Shown here piece after piece: positions 45,324 through 54,611 of a DNA stretch of 64,000 bases. The translations under genes and the position numbers were made by a program. Origin of the DNA: Nostoc sp. LEGE 06077 (GTDB lineage Bacteria > Cyanobacteriota > Cyanobacteriia > Cyanobacteriales > Nostocaceae); NCBI RefSeq assembly GCF_015207705.1, contig NZ_JADEWI010000011.1, positions 93,111 to 157,110 of the forward strand, in the 5' to 3' direction. The notes beneath the pieces are model-generated. The model made no database searches. It was not told where the DNA came from and worked only from the letters and a program-made list of their open reading frames with translations. Within the stretch, counting starts at the first letter, position 1; every line of letters begins with the position of its first letter.

Positions 45324-47525
45324 TCACTGGGTGGGCAATTTTGGGTGTTCCTTTGAGTATTTTGCCACTACACCAGAAATTTCGGGGTTGTACAGTCGCA
45401 GATAATTCCAATAATTACCAAAAACTTGACGCACATAATTTTTGGTTTCATCAAAGGGAATTTCTTCAACAAATTCATCAGGATCTTCTTTAGGAAGAGT
45501 TTGTAGCCATTTAGAAACATTACCAGGGCCAGCATTATAACTAGCGATCGCCAGCAATGAATTATTACCATACTGCTGATGGGTATAATCCAAATACAAT
45601 GTACCCAATAGAATGTTGTCGCTGGGAATGGTTAAATCAAGTTTGTTGCCATCCAAATTATTTTTTGAGGCTATCCATTTCCCTGTACTGGGTAGTACCT
45701 GCATTAACCCTGTAGCGCCAGCAATGGATTTAATCTTAGCCTCAAACCGCGATTCTTGACGGATTAAAGCAGTAACTAGTAAAGGATTAAGTTTCTGTTC
45801 GGCAGACCATTTTTCAATTTCTTTGAGATAGGGAAATGGATAACGTGCTTGCCAGTAAATGATTTGTTGACTTAAGGCTTGATATTGCGCTTGTTCTGCG
45901 GGTGTTTCTCTATCTTCTAATTTAGAAATAATATCTATTCCCGAAAGATTTTCTCCCCTCGCTAGACGCATCAAGCCTTCAGTGAATTGTTCGGCAACTG
46001 TGGGCTGCTTTTTATTGAGAAATTCGGTTTCCCATTGTAACCAAGCATCACGGTCTTGTCCTAATAAATACAATTCTTTGAAGGTGTCTGAACCAGCCGT
46101 GGGAACTGGACGCAGGTGGGGAACAACTTCAGGAGTAAGTTGACGCACATTGTTAAAGTTGCCAACATTCAACCCCAGAATATTAGCCGATCGCCAAGCA
46201 TAATAAGACTGAGGAAACTGGCTAATTACGTACTCAAACGCTGCTTTGGCTTCTTGTTGCTTACCTAGTTTAATTGCCCATTTACCTACCCAAAACCCGG
46301 CTCTGGGAGCCAAAATGCTGTTAGGGTTATTTGTGGTAATTGGTTGCGCCCATTCCCAAGCGGTGACGTAATCTCTGGCTTTGGCTTTATCTAGGGCTAT
46401 TTTCCAGCGATATTCTGCGGCTTCATCGGAGTTACCATACTTGCCCAGAAGTAAATCCCAAGCTTGTTGCGCCGATTTTTGATCGTTCAGACCTGGAAGA
46501 ATTTTGGCTTTGGTAGCTAGGGCTGTGGGTGCTTGTTCTGGGAATTGCTCTATAACTTGGTTGAGATATGGTATGGCATCTTTGCGGGTTTTGGCTGTAT
46601 CTGCTAAACGCAATAATGCAGTTCCCGTTTCTTGAGCGTCGGGGAATTGTTGTACTAGTTGTTTGTATGTAGCGATCGCTTTTTCTCGGTCTTGACTTTG
46701 ACCGCCTACTTGTAACCCCCGTCCTATGCGGTAAAGATTTTCGGGCGTTTTTGGTGCTTTAGTATAGGCGATCGCAGCTTTGCGAAATTGGGTATTTTCC
46801 CAATAAGCTGCGCCAATTATTTCCCAATCTGCGGCTTTGAGATTTGGCTGTTTTACCAGCTGATCTAATATCCCAACTATTCCTGGTTGATTGTAAGCAT
46901 ATTTCGCCAAGATTAATTTTAACTGGGGCTGATTGGGTTTTTTCTGCAACCGCTGGCGAATAATTTCCCAGGTGAGGGGATGAGAAGGAAATTGGTCAAT
47001 TGCCGTATCTTGAGTTTCTGGCTGACCAATTAAATATAGTGCTTTTGCTGCCCCTGCTGCTTTGGGGTAAGATTTCAGGACTTTTTGTCGCAGATCGGAA
47101 GCTTTGCCTTGTTCGCCTAAAATATCCTGAGCTTGGGCTTGTTTCAGTAATATGTAGGGCGCTAAAACAGGATAATCTTTTTCCAATCCCGTGAGCAAAT
47201 CTAGGGCTTGTTGGGCATCTCTAGTTTCAATTAAATCACTGGCTAAAAGATAACGGGCGCGATTGCGATCTGCTGAAGCAAATCCTTTGGCGATCGCTTC
47301 TAATTTTGCGGCTCTTTCCACTGGAGATTGCCCTATCAGTGGAAATACAGCAGATTTGACTTTATTCGCTTCTGATAGCTGTTCTGGCTGATTTTTACCT
47401 ATTTTGAGCCATTGACCCAATGTTTTGCCAATCTCAGGTGCGGACACCATTGCCCCAGCTGAAAAGGCAAACACTGCCGCGCCAATAATTAAAGGAACCT
47501 GGTTTTTTTTAAGTTGCTTCAGCAT
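45324..47525 (-). CDS. Soluble lytic murein transglycosylase (Slt70-like)
   Basis: Cleaves the peptidoglycan glycan strand to 1,6-anhydro-muropeptides. About 733 residues from ATG 47525 (a GTG at 47570 would add 15). N-terminal anchor or uncleaved signal (PLIIGAAVFAFSAGAMV, about 9-25), a long superhelical TPR-like region (about 60-570), and a C-terminal SLT domain: TALIRQESRFEAKIKSIAGA (catalytic Glu), GLMQVLPST and ASYNAGPGNVSKW. All three catalytic-domain motifs are intact. Conserved single-copy gene in filamentous cyanobacteria. Confidence 0.9.
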   Translation of the reverse strand: MLKQLKKNQVPLIIGAAVFAFSAGAMVSAPEIGKTLGQWLKIGKNQPEQLSEANKVKSAVFPLIGQSPVERAAKLEAIAKGFASADRNRARYLLASDLIETRDAQQALDLLTGLEKDYPVLAPYILLKQAQAQDILGEQGKASDLRQKVLKSYPKAAGAAKALYLIGQPETQDTAIDQFPSHPLTWEIIRQRLQKKPNQPQLKLILAKYAYNQPGIVGILDQLVKQPNLKAADWEIIGAAYWENTQFRKAAIAYTKAPKTPENLYRIGRGLQVGGQSQDREKAIATYKQLVQQFPDAQETGTALLRLADTAKTRKDAIPYLNQVIEQFPEQAPTALATKAKILPGLNDQKSAQQAWDLLLGKYGNSDEAAEYRWKIALDKAKARDYVTAWEWAQPITTNNPNSILAPRAGFWVGKWAIKLGKQQEAKAAFEYVISQFPQSYYAWRSANILGLNVGNFNNVRQLTPEVVPHLRPVPTAGSDTFKELYLLGQDRDAWLQWETEFLNKKQPTVAEQFTEGLMRLARGENLSGIDIISKLEDRETPAEQAQYQALSQQIIYWQARYPFPYLKEIEKWSAEQKLNPLLVTALIRQESRFEAKIKSIAGATGLMQVLPSTGKWIASKNNLDGNKLDLTIPSDNILLGTLYLDYTHQQYGNNSLLAIASYNAGPGNVSKWLQTLPKEDPDEFVEEIPFDETKNYVRQVFGNYWNYLRLYNPEISGVVAKYSKEHPKLPTQ

Positions 47526-47570
47526 TGATACCCGCTGAAAATTTTTGATGAATTTTTGAAACTCTAGCAC

Positions 47571-48233
47571 TGTTAGCCAGAAGTGTTAGCAATTTTTAAT
47601 TTTTGCGACTTTCTAATTTTACATAAGGAGTTTCCATAATAGATCCAGTTTATTTATTCAGCTATAACCGATATAGCGTCAGGTTTTGAGCAAACATTAT
47701 CGGTGATTTATTAGCCAAACCCTCCAATTGTAACTGGAGTTTTCCAAATTGCGATCGCGGATAATTCCCCTCGAACACTATAGCGATCCTTGCAGGAGTT
47801 GTAAAAATTATTCGTTAAGGCAGGGAACAGGGAACAGAAAAAGGAGTAACACAGGTGTACTGAATTTTTTCTCCAAATCAAATATGATTCCTAATATATC
47901 GAAGTGTTTACTTTTCCCTGTTTTTACAAGTTATTCATTTATCAAATTACATTATTAGCATTACTCTTTATACATCTATCAGAAGTCTTAAACAGGTAAA
48001 TTTTCATTCCCTCATTAGTAAGAATATTAAGTTAATCATCAAAGCCTAATTTTTCTCCATACCTTGATAAGTCAGGCTTGTAACATACTCAATCATGCAT
48101 CGCTTCTAGAAAAAGGTATATATCTAGACAGTTACCAATTTCTCAAACATCACTGTAATCTATGGAAAATCACAGCTAACTTTGCCAATAAATCTTCAAA
48201 TTAGCTGCTCATTTTTCGGGGGAGAAATTAGCA
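47571..48233. other. 663-bp intergenic region with third MITE-like copy
   Basis: Divergent spacer between the transglycosylase and radical-SAM genes. The inverted-repeat element lies at about 47780-47895. The rest is AT-rich. AGCTGCTCATTTTTCGGGGGAGAAATTAGCA just upstream of 48234 includes the ribosome-binding site GGGGGAG. Confidence 0.6.
47780..47895. repeat. MITE-like dispersed repeat, copy 3 (inverted, diverged)
   Basis: Read on the minus strand it begins AGGAATCATATTTGATTTGG, keeps GGAGAAAAAATTCAGTACACC and the CTGTTCCCTGTTCCCTGCC core, but then diverges; the far end (GGATCGCTATAG at 47780-47791) only weakly resembles the inverted terminus of copies 1 and 2. It appears to be an older or rearranged copy. 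Confidence 0.75.
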
Positions 48234-49877
48234 ATGACGGTGCAACTAAAGCCTTTTGATCATCAAATCTCTGTGGCGACTGATTTGACAACCGCTCCTA
48301 TTACTAAAAAAGCTCGCTATCTTCCAATACATCATCGACGAATTCTCTGCATCTTCCCCAAGTACAGTCGTTCTTTTGGCACGTTTCATCATGCTTATCC
48401 ATTGATGGGGAATGTTCGGGCTTTTATGCCACCCCAAGGAATTTTAATTGTGGCTGCCTATTTACCCCAAGAATGGGAAGTACGCTTTATTGATGAAAAT
48501 TTACACCCAGCCAAAAAAGCTGATTATCAATGGGCAGATGTGGTGATTGTGAGTGGGATGCACATCCAAAAACCGCAGATTCATCAAATTAATCAACTGG
48601 CTCACTGCGAAGGCAAAATTACAGTTTTGGGCGGCCCTTCGGTGTCTGGTTGTCCAGAATATTATCCTGACTTTGATATTTTACATTTGGGTGAATTGGG
48701 AGATGCCAGCGATCGCATGATCGAGTATCTTGACCAAAATCATACACGTCCGGCAGAACAAATTCGCTTTGTCACCCAAGAACGTTTACCGCTGACTGAG
48801 TTCCCCACTCCGGCTTATCATTTGCTGAATCTCAATCATTATTTTCTGGCTAATGTCCAGTTTTCTAGCGGTTGTCCTTATCGCTGTGAGTTTTGTGATA
48901 TTCCTGAACTCTATGGCAGAAATCCACGGATGAAAACCCCAGAACAAGTTTTGGCGGAACTTGATGCGATGCGTCAATCGGGGAATTTAGGCGCAGTGTA
49001 TTTTGTTGATGATAACTTTGTTGGCGATCGCCGCGCCGCGATGCAGTTGTTACCTCACTTGATTGACTGGCAAAAGCGCAATGGTTATCCGATTCAATTT
49101 GCTTGTGAAGCCACTCTCAACCTCGCGCAAAGTCCAAAATTACTGGCGATGATGCGCGAAGCTTACTTTTGTACGGTATTTTGTGGCATTGAAACACCAG
49201 ATCCAGAGGCGCTGCACTCTATTTCTAAAGACCAAAATCTCAGTATGCCCATCTTAGAAGCTATTAAGGTTTTAAATAGCTATGGTATGGAAGTTGTCTC
49301 AGGCATCATCATCGGCTTAGATACAGATACACCAGAAACCGCAGACCGAATTTTGGAATTTATTCAGCTGTCGCAAATTCCTATGTTGACAATCAACCTG
49401 CTTCATGCACTACCAAGAACTCCCTTATGGCGGAGATTAGAAGCAGAAGGAAGGCTCGTCTTTGATGAAAATCGGGAATCAAATGTGGAGTTTTTGCTGC
49501 CATATCAGCAAGTTGTCGAAATGTGGCGACGTTGTATCACCGCAGCATATCAGCCAGAATTTTTATATCAGCGGTTTGCCTACAATATGGAACACACTTA
49601 CCCCAACCGCATTGTTGTACCTAACAGCCCTGCACGAACTTCTTGGGCAAATATTCGCAAAGGCTTAACTTATTTAACTAATATTTTGCTGCGTGTTGGT
49701 GTTTTGGGTAACTATCGTCAAGTTTTTTGGCAAATGGCTAAACCAGCGCTGAAATCAGGAAATATTGAGAACTTAATTCATGTGGGATTAGTGGGACATC
49801 ATCTAATTAAGTTTGCTCAAGACTGTGCCACAAACGAAGAATCAGCTTCCTTTTATTCCCAAAAAATTCGTTCTTAG
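48234..49877 (+). CDS. B12-binding radical SAM protein, HpnP (hopanoid C-2 methylase)-like
   Basis: 547 residues. An N-terminal cobalamin-binding Rossmann domain (about 35-190: ILCIFPKYSRSFGTFHHAYP, then GGPSVSGCPEYYPDFDILH) is followed by a radical SAM core with CPYRCEFCDI (CxxxCxxC, about 219-228) and a C-terminal DUF4070-type region (GMEVVSGIIIGLDTDTPETA). This layout and the GTFHHAYPLMGNVRAFMPPQ motif match my memory of HpnP, which methylates hopanoids at C-2, but related class B methylases with other substrates exist. No hopanoid cyclase is nearby. Start ATG with GGGGGAG upstream. Confidence 0.75.
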   Translation: MTVQLKPFDHQISVATDLTTAPITKKARYLPIHHRRILCIFPKYSRSFGTFHHAYPLMGNVRAFMPPQGILIVAAYLPQEWEVRFIDENLHPAKKADYQWADVVIVSGMHIQKPQIHQINQLAHCEGKITVLGGPSVSGCPEYYPDFDILHLGELGDASDRMIEYLDQNHTRPAEQIRFVTQERLPLTEFPTPAYHLLNLNHYFLANVQFSSGCPYRCEFCDIPELYGRNPRMKTPEQVLAELDAMRQSGNLGAVYFVDDNFVGDRRAAMQLLPHLIDWQKRNGYPIQFACEATLNLAQSPKLLAMMREAYFCTVFCGIETPDPEALHSISKDQNLSMPILEAIKVLNSYGMEVVSGIIIGLDTDTPETADRILEFIQLSQIPMLTINLLHALPRTPLWRRLEAEGRLVFDENRESNVEFLLPYQQVVEMWRRCITAAYQPEFLYQRFAYNMEHTYPNRIVVPNSPARTSWANIRKGLTYLTNILLRVGVLGNYRQVFWQMAKPALKSGNIENLIHVGLVGHHLIKFAQDCATNEESASFYSQKIRS

Positions 49878-50485
49878 GCTCACACCCAAATAATTTTAGG
49901 GTGGGCAATGTCAATAACATCAAAATCAGGCAAGAAACAAATTAAACCCATTGCCCACCTGACTGTAATGGCAAAGAATTCACTCAAGCTGAGAATCATA
50001 AACGCAACATTTCGCAATAAAGTCAGGAAAATTTGACATCTAGAAAATTCGAGTAAATGTACTCATTGCATATTTTTTTGCCACATTATCTTGCTGATAT
50101 AAATAGCTAAAACCTTTACTAGATAAAGATTATACGTATTTGGCTATTGGTAGAATATGAGTGTGTTCAGGCGACTAATATCGTGTGACGAGGATGATAT
50201 ATACCGATAAAACAACCGTGAATCTCCCACCTCAATAGGGGAGATTAGTTCTCATAATTCATGCCTGACAAAAAATAAAATATTTTCCCGCCTTAATTAA
50301 TCAGGATTTTGGCTAATTCGCTTCTGCACAAATCTCTCAATATAGGGAAATTTACAGCAAGTTCATAGATTTAGTGATCTTCGAGTTCTAGGAATTTAGT
50401 AAACTATTGAATTTCCCAAAGTAAACCTTTACCTTGCTAATTAAGCGCTATCTCACAGCATTTAAGTTTTTAGGAAATTATTCTT
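49878..50485. other. 608-bp intergenic region with hairpins
   Basis: Starts with a long inverted repeat, GGTGGGCAATG (49900-49910) pairing with CATTGCCCACC (49949-49959), which can act as terminator of the radical-SAM gene. A second hairpin, ATCTCCC(ACCTCAATA)GGGGAGAT, lies at about 50223-50246. Otherwise AT-rich; no gene recognised. Confidence 0.6.
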
Positions 50486-50890
50486 ATGATGACTGACTCT
50501 ATACTTACCGCAGTAGAAACTACTAAAGAAACCTGCATCGAATGTCACACTATTTGTATTGATACCCTCAAATACAGCAAAAATCATGGAGGTCAACATC
50601 TGGATATGGCCATGATGTCCATGATGCGTGACTGTGCCGAAATGTGTATGATGTGCGTCAATATGATGAACGACGGTTCTGAGTTTATGGGTAATGCTTG
50701 TAGCTTGTGTGCGGAAATGTGCGATCGCACAGCAATGGCTTGTGAGCAGATGAGTAACGATGCCACAATGAGATATTGTGCAGCTATTTGCCGTAAATGT
50801 GCCGAACACTGCAAAGCAATGGCGCTTAATTCTGCTTCTTATTTCCGCAGAGCCAGTTTAGTTACAGAAGATGCACTTTTATCTCGCTAA
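50486..50890 (+). CDS. Four-helix-bundle Cys-rich copper-binding protein (DUF326/Csp-like)
   Basis: 134 residues with 14 Cys and many Met, all placed on helices: CIECHTIC (17-24), DCAEMCMMC, ACSLCAEMC, a lone MAC and YCAAICRKCAEHC. This is the pattern of the Csp/DUF326 family, in which Cys residues point into a four-helix bundle and store Cu(I). No signal peptide, so cytosolic storage or detoxification (Csp3-like) is expected. ATG at 50486. It stands alone and ends at a strong bidirectional terminator. Confidence 0.85.
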   Translation: MMTDSILTAVETTKETCIECHTICIDTLKYSKNHGGQHLDMAMMSMMRDCAEMCMMCVNMMNDGSEFMGNACSLCAEMCDRTAMACEQMSNDATMRYCAAICRKCAEHCKAMALNSASYFRRASLVTEDALLSR

Positions 50891-50911
50891 TTTTACAAAA
50901 CACAACCTCAT

Positions 50912-50951
50912 AAAAAAGCGGCGATATTATGACTAATATCGCCGCTTTTTT
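50912..50951. terminator. Bidirectional intrinsic terminator
   Basis: AAAAAAGCGGCGATATTA, loop TGAC, TAATATCGCCGCTTTTTT: a perfect 18-bp stem with A- and T-runs on both sides, 21 bp after the copper-binding gene and just after the convergent gene ending at 50960. Confidence 0.93.
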
Positions 50952-50959
50952 AGTTAACT

Positions 50960-51577
50960 TCAATCATTGGGAGCATTAGGCGTTTGGATATCAATATCTG
51001 CTTGAGTTAAATTAGGAACTGGCCAAGTTACTTGTTCAGACTTGAGAACTTCGACTAATGCAGGCGGAACATCAAATTGTATTTGTTGCGTAGTGGGATT
51101 AATTCTCGCAACAAGTCGTGCGCCATCCACCAGTTTCAAAATAGCTGGTTCTCCCGCTGTTAAATTTAAACCTGCTACTTGAGCATCATTCGGTAAATAG
51201 ACAGCATCACAATCCCAATCTTCATCGGTAGTTTGTCTATTTCCTAAATAGTAGAGACTGTTAGGAATTGCGTCTTCAGGTTTACGACTATAAATAGCTA
51301 GTGGCTTTCCTGTTTCATTCCGACAACTAGCCCAATCTTCAGAAGTTTCTAGAGTTTGTTTTTGTAATTGTAGCGCGGCAATTTTTTGCTGTAGTTCTTC
51401 TGGGGTATAACCAGCTTGTTCAGGGTTATTTCTCGCCATTAACAGACTATTCAGATTCTGCACAACTAGCGGATAATCTGGGCTAATTTTAGACATTTTA
51501 TCTGCCCAAGAAGGTTGTGCTACTGCAAAATTAAATAACAATAACACAACAAACAGTATCATTTTCCAAGATTTCAT
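50960..51577 (-). CDS. Secreted protein of unknown function
   Basis: 205 residues from ATG 51577, fixed by the strong Shine-Dalgarno AGGAGGAAG just upstream. Signal peptide SWKMILFVVLLLFNFAVAQP (about 3-22), cleavage near ADK. The rest is mixed: a helical Gln-rich part (EELQQKIAALQLQKQTLE) and a beta-rich C-terminal part (VAGLNLTAGEPAILKLVDGA). I do not recognise a family. Confidence 0.75.
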   Translation of the reverse strand: MKSWKMILFVVLLLFNFAVAQPSWADKMSKISPDYPLVVQNLNSLLMARNNPEQAGYTPEELQQKIAALQLQKQTLETSEDWASCRNETGKPLAIYSRKPEDAIPNSLYYLGNRQTTDEDWDCDAVYLPNDAQVAGLNLTAGEPAILKLVDGARLVARINPTTQQIQFDVPPALVEVLKSEQVTWPVPNLTQADIDIQTPNAPND

Positions 51578-51782
51578 TAACTTCCTCCTTTTTAAAAGCA
51601 TTCTGCTTTTTCTCTAAAAATTTGCTTTTAATGTGAGCAACAACAGCACACCTTCAAAATATTCATTTTATTGAGTAAAATCAAATACTCTTTTTTTTCA
51701 ATTCCATAAACAAAAGTAATTAAATGTTGAAAAATTATCAATATTTTATTTAATGTCTTGATTTTGATTCCTGAATCCTTTT

Positions 51783-53387
51783 TCAAAAAACTTGAATTAA
51801 CTGATAGCCTTGCACTGTCCCAACAATGCGATGAGGACGAGATAATTCAGGTGAAGTTTTTAAATATATCCAAGCGTAGCTAGAAGCTGGTAGTTGAGAA
51901 ATTGTATCTAGCCTGTTTCCATGAATAGGTGTGTAGAAATTTAAGAGAACAGCATTTTTACCATCAAGCTTGACAAAGTAAATTGGCTGACTTTGCAAAA
52001 TTGAGGCGATCGCAGGTTCTTGAAAAAATTTTCTAAATGCTGGATTATAATCACCAATTAATCCCAAACTACCAGCCACAGCTAAACCTAACCAACAGGG
52101 AATCAGCCAACCAGCTAACCAATAACGTGCTGTGAGAAATTTGTACCCAAAGTGGTGGCGACAAATCCACACTATAGGTAAAATTAACCAACCCAACCCA
52201 ACGATTAAGCCAAAGGCTGTATATTTGTGGATATCTGCATTACCCCAAATGAAAATGTATATCCCAGCTAACAAAAGTAAAATACCTAATCCGCCAAAGC
52301 CATAACTCAAGTTACGAGGAAGGTTTCTGGGTGGTTGTGTTTTCTCGTAAGCTTTGCCTAACCAATCTAAACCCAAAGCTGCTAACAAAGCAATAAAGGG
52401 ATAAAGACTAAGACTATAGTGCGATAAACGGGTTGAGAAAATAGTTAATTCTGTAAATAAAGCTATCGGAAAGCCAACTAATAATAAATGATAATTAGGG
52501 ATTGGACGACGGAAGACTACAACCAAACCTAAAAGACTAAAAAATGTCCAAGGGAATGCTTTTAAAGGCACATTCCAGAAATAAAATATGATGCCGTTTC
52601 CTTCTCTTTCTTCAGAACCGAGTTGAAAAACAAACTGCAATAAGGCTTCTAAACTATTACTCCCATAACGCTGCCAACTCAACCATAGCCAAATCAAAGT
52701 TGGGATAAAACCTAATATTAAACCTAAATATAAAATGGGGCTACTAAGATGACGGTGGCGGCGATGTTCACCAATAAGATAAGGCAATAATGCCATCGTT
52801 GGCAAAAAAATCATAAAGCTTCTGACTAAGAAGCCTAACCCTAAACATAAACCTGCTATAAATTGCCAAAAATTAACATATTTTGGTTGTGATTCAGCTT
52901 TAAGTAAAGCAAAAATTGCGAGTAAAACTAAAAAAAACATCGGCACATCAGGTGTGCCTAAACGGCAATATTGCAACCAAAGAAACTCTACACTTAAAAT
53001 TGCAGCAGCTAACCAAGCTAATTTTTGATTGAGGATAATTTTTCCAATTTCATATATTAAAAATAAGCAGAATATTCCAGCGATCGCACTAGGAATTCTT
53101 GTACTAACTTCACTCATCCCAAATAGTGTATAAGCACTGGCAATCAGCCAATAAAAACCAGGGGTTTTATGATGCACAGTCCCCCACGGGGCTATCCAGT
53201 CACCAGAATCAAACATCCGCCTCGCCCGCCAAGCATACAGCCCTTCATCATGCGCCATCAGGCTATTTTGCCCAGAGGTAAATAGTAATAAAGGCAGTAG
53301 CCAAATTAACAAGCTGATATAAGGAAATACGGCTGATAAGCGAAATTGTCGCCAAATAGATTGCAACAAAGGTGATTTATATAACAT
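51783..53387 (-). CDS. Glycosyltransferase family 39 (ArnT/PMT-like) membrane protein
   Basis: 534 residues, about eleven hydrophobic segments. First-loop motif AHDEGLYAWRARRMF (acidic Asp-Glu, about 46-60) then DWIAPWGTVHHKTPGFYWLI and a TRIPSAIAGIF helix, all typical of the ArnT-like family that uses polyprenyl-phosphate sugars. It has a short soluble C-terminal part (PIYFVKLDGKNAVLLNFYTP). Same family as the gene at 21369-23270, but with little overall similarity, so different acceptors are likely. Divergent from the methyltransferase gene. Confidence 0.85.
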   Translation of the reverse strand: MLYKSPLLQSIWRQFRLSAVFPYISLLIWLLPLLLFTSGQNSLMAHDEGLYAWRARRMFDSGDWIAPWGTVHHKTPGFYWLIASAYTLFGMSEVSTRIPSAIAGIFCLFLIYEIGKIILNQKLAWLAAAILSVEFLWLQYCRLGTPDVPMFFLVLLAIFALLKAESQPKYVNFWQFIAGLCLGLGFLVRSFMIFLPTMALLPYLIGEHRRHRHLSSPILYLGLILGFIPTLIWLWLSWQRYGSNSLEALLQFVFQLGSEEREGNGIIFYFWNVPLKAFPWTFFSLLGLVVVFRRPIPNYHLLLVGFPIALFTELTIFSTRLSHYSLSLYPFIALLAALGLDWLGKAYEKTQPPRNLPRNLSYGFGGLGILLLLAGIYIFIWGNADIHKYTAFGLIVGLGWLILPIVWICRHHFGYKFLTARYWLAGWLIPCWLGLAVAGSLGLIGDYNPAFRKFFQEPAIASILQSQPIYFVKLDGKNAVLLNFYTPIHGNRLDTISQLPASSYAWIYLKTSPELSRPHRIVGTVQGYQLIQVF

Positions 53388-53534
53388 GTAATTAAAAATT
53401 TTCTTGCTTGGTTCAGTTGAGTGCTGTTAACTTTATTGATCCTGATTTTATTAAAATATGTAACAGAGTGTTTGTGCAGAAGAATATTGAAATTTGCACA
53501 TAGTTTGTCAAAAACTTTTACAAAATAGACATTT

Positions 53535-54188
53535 ATGCCACTTAGTCCAAATCAACGCGAAAAATTAGATGATACCGATGATCAGTTATTTTATGCCTAT
53601 CCCCGGTTCGTTACTCATGTTGATGATGGGTTTATTCAACAGTTAACAGATTTGTACCGCGATCGCCTCCAACCTAACACCCGCATCCTTGATATGATGA
53701 GCAGTTGGGTATCTCATTTGCCAGAAGAAATGGAGTTTGCTCATATTGAAGGACACGGACTTAACGCTGAGGAATTAGCAAGAAATCCGCGTTTAAATCA
53801 TTACTTTGTCCAAAATCTCAACGATAAACCCCAAATCCCCCTAGCGGATCAAGATTTTGATGCGGTTCTCATCTGCGTTTCTGTGCAGTACATACAATAT
53901 CCAGAAGCCATCTTTTCAGAAATTCACCGCATTCTCAAACCCGGTGGTATTGCGATTATCAGCTTTTCCAACCGGATGTTTTTCCAAAAAGCAATTCAAG
54001 CTTGGCGCGATGCTTCCGAAACCACCAGAATTAAATTAGTCAAGCACTACTTCACCTCAGTACCTGGATTTACCACTCCTGAAGTGATTGTTCGCCAATC
54101 AACAACGCCATATTTCTTACAGTTGATGGGTATTGGCGCTGGAGATCCCTTTTATGCTGTGATTGCTCATCGCAATTCCAACTCATAA
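53535..54188 (+). CDS. Class I SAM-dependent methyltransferase
   Basis: 217 residues, no signal peptide. The SAM fold is visible as TRILDMMSSWVSHLP (motif I, in which the usual glycine-rich GxGxG is replaced by MSSW), then IEGHGLNAEELARNP (motif II), DFDAVLICVSVQYIQYPE (motif IV) and LKPGGIAIISFSNR (post-motif, methyltransferase type 11-like). Because motif I lacks the glycines, SAM binding may differ. Substrate unknown; a perfect terminator follows at 54204. Confidence 0.8.
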   Translation: MPLSPNQREKLDDTDDQLFYAYPRFVTHVDDGFIQQLTDLYRDRLQPNTRILDMMSSWVSHLPEEMEFAHIEGHGLNAEELARNPRLNHYFVQNLNDKPQIPLADQDFDAVLICVSVQYIQYPEAIFSEIHRILKPGGIAIISFSNRMFFQKAIQAWRDASETTRIKLVKHYFTSVPGFTTPEVIVRQSTTPYFLQLMGIGAGDPFYAVIAHRNSNS

Positions 54189-54203
54189 TTTGACCTAAAA
54201 AAC

Positions 54204-54231
54204 AAAGAGACGGGAAATTTCCCGTCTCTTT
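54204..54231. terminator. Perfect palindromic terminator
   Basis: AAAGAGACGGGAAA/TTTCCCGTCTCTTT, 14-bp arms with no unpaired loop beyond the turn, 15 bp after the methyltransferase stop; the T-run continues as TTTAAATAAAT. Confidence 0.88.
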
Positions 54232-54354
54232 AAATAAATGTATGAAGAATAGCTTTTTAAAATTTTAGTGATGTCAATAGCCTAGTTAGTTAGGACATCG
54301 ATAGATGATCACAATTAGACATCAAAAAGGCTCTTAACTCTGTAACCTACTCTA

Positions 54355-54570
54355 TTACAGGCTAGATAAAAGCCCAAAAATACCATGTCCTGTAAATGCT
54401 TCTAATGCTATCAGCGAGATAAAACCAATCATTGCTAAACGGCCATTGAGTATTTCCGCATAGGGTGTAAAGCCAGTGCGATCGCCTTGTTCATCTACAT
54501 AAATTTTTGGCTCAACCGCAAAGTTGTTCATTTTGCCCTGATCATCCACTATCGAACCACTACTACGCAT
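54355..54570 (-). CDS. High-light-inducible protein (Hli/small CAB-like)
   Basis: 71 residues from ATG 54570; a GTG at 54588 would add 6, but the ATG has GAGGAAAATTTC in front. One transmembrane helix with the chlorophyll-binding motif AEILNGRLAMIGF (about 41-53), Glu and Asn/Arg ligands intact, and a FGLLSSL end. Hli proteins bind chlorophyll and carotenoids, protecting new photosystem II and quenching excess energy. An HLR1-like box lies just upstream. Confidence 0.92.
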   Translation of the reverse strand: MRSSGSIVDDQGKMNNFAVEPKIYVDEQGDRTGFTPYAEILNGRLAMIGFISLIALEAFTGHGIFGLLSSL

Positions 54571-54593
54571 GAAATTTTCCTCAGTCACGTTCT

Positions 54594-54611
54594 AATGTAA
54601 AGAAGTGTAAC
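54594..54611 (-). promoter_or_regulatory. HLR1-like box upstream of the hli gene (RpaB type)
   Basis: On the minus strand GTTACACT-TC-TTTACATT matches the HLR1 consensus (G/T)TTACA(T/A)(T/A)-N2-(G/T)TTACA(T/A)(T/A) with one mismatch. HLR1 is bound by the response regulator RpaB, which regulates hli and other high-light genes. It ends 24 bp before the ATG at 54570, a place more compatible with repression or with a leader than with activation. Confidence 0.55.
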
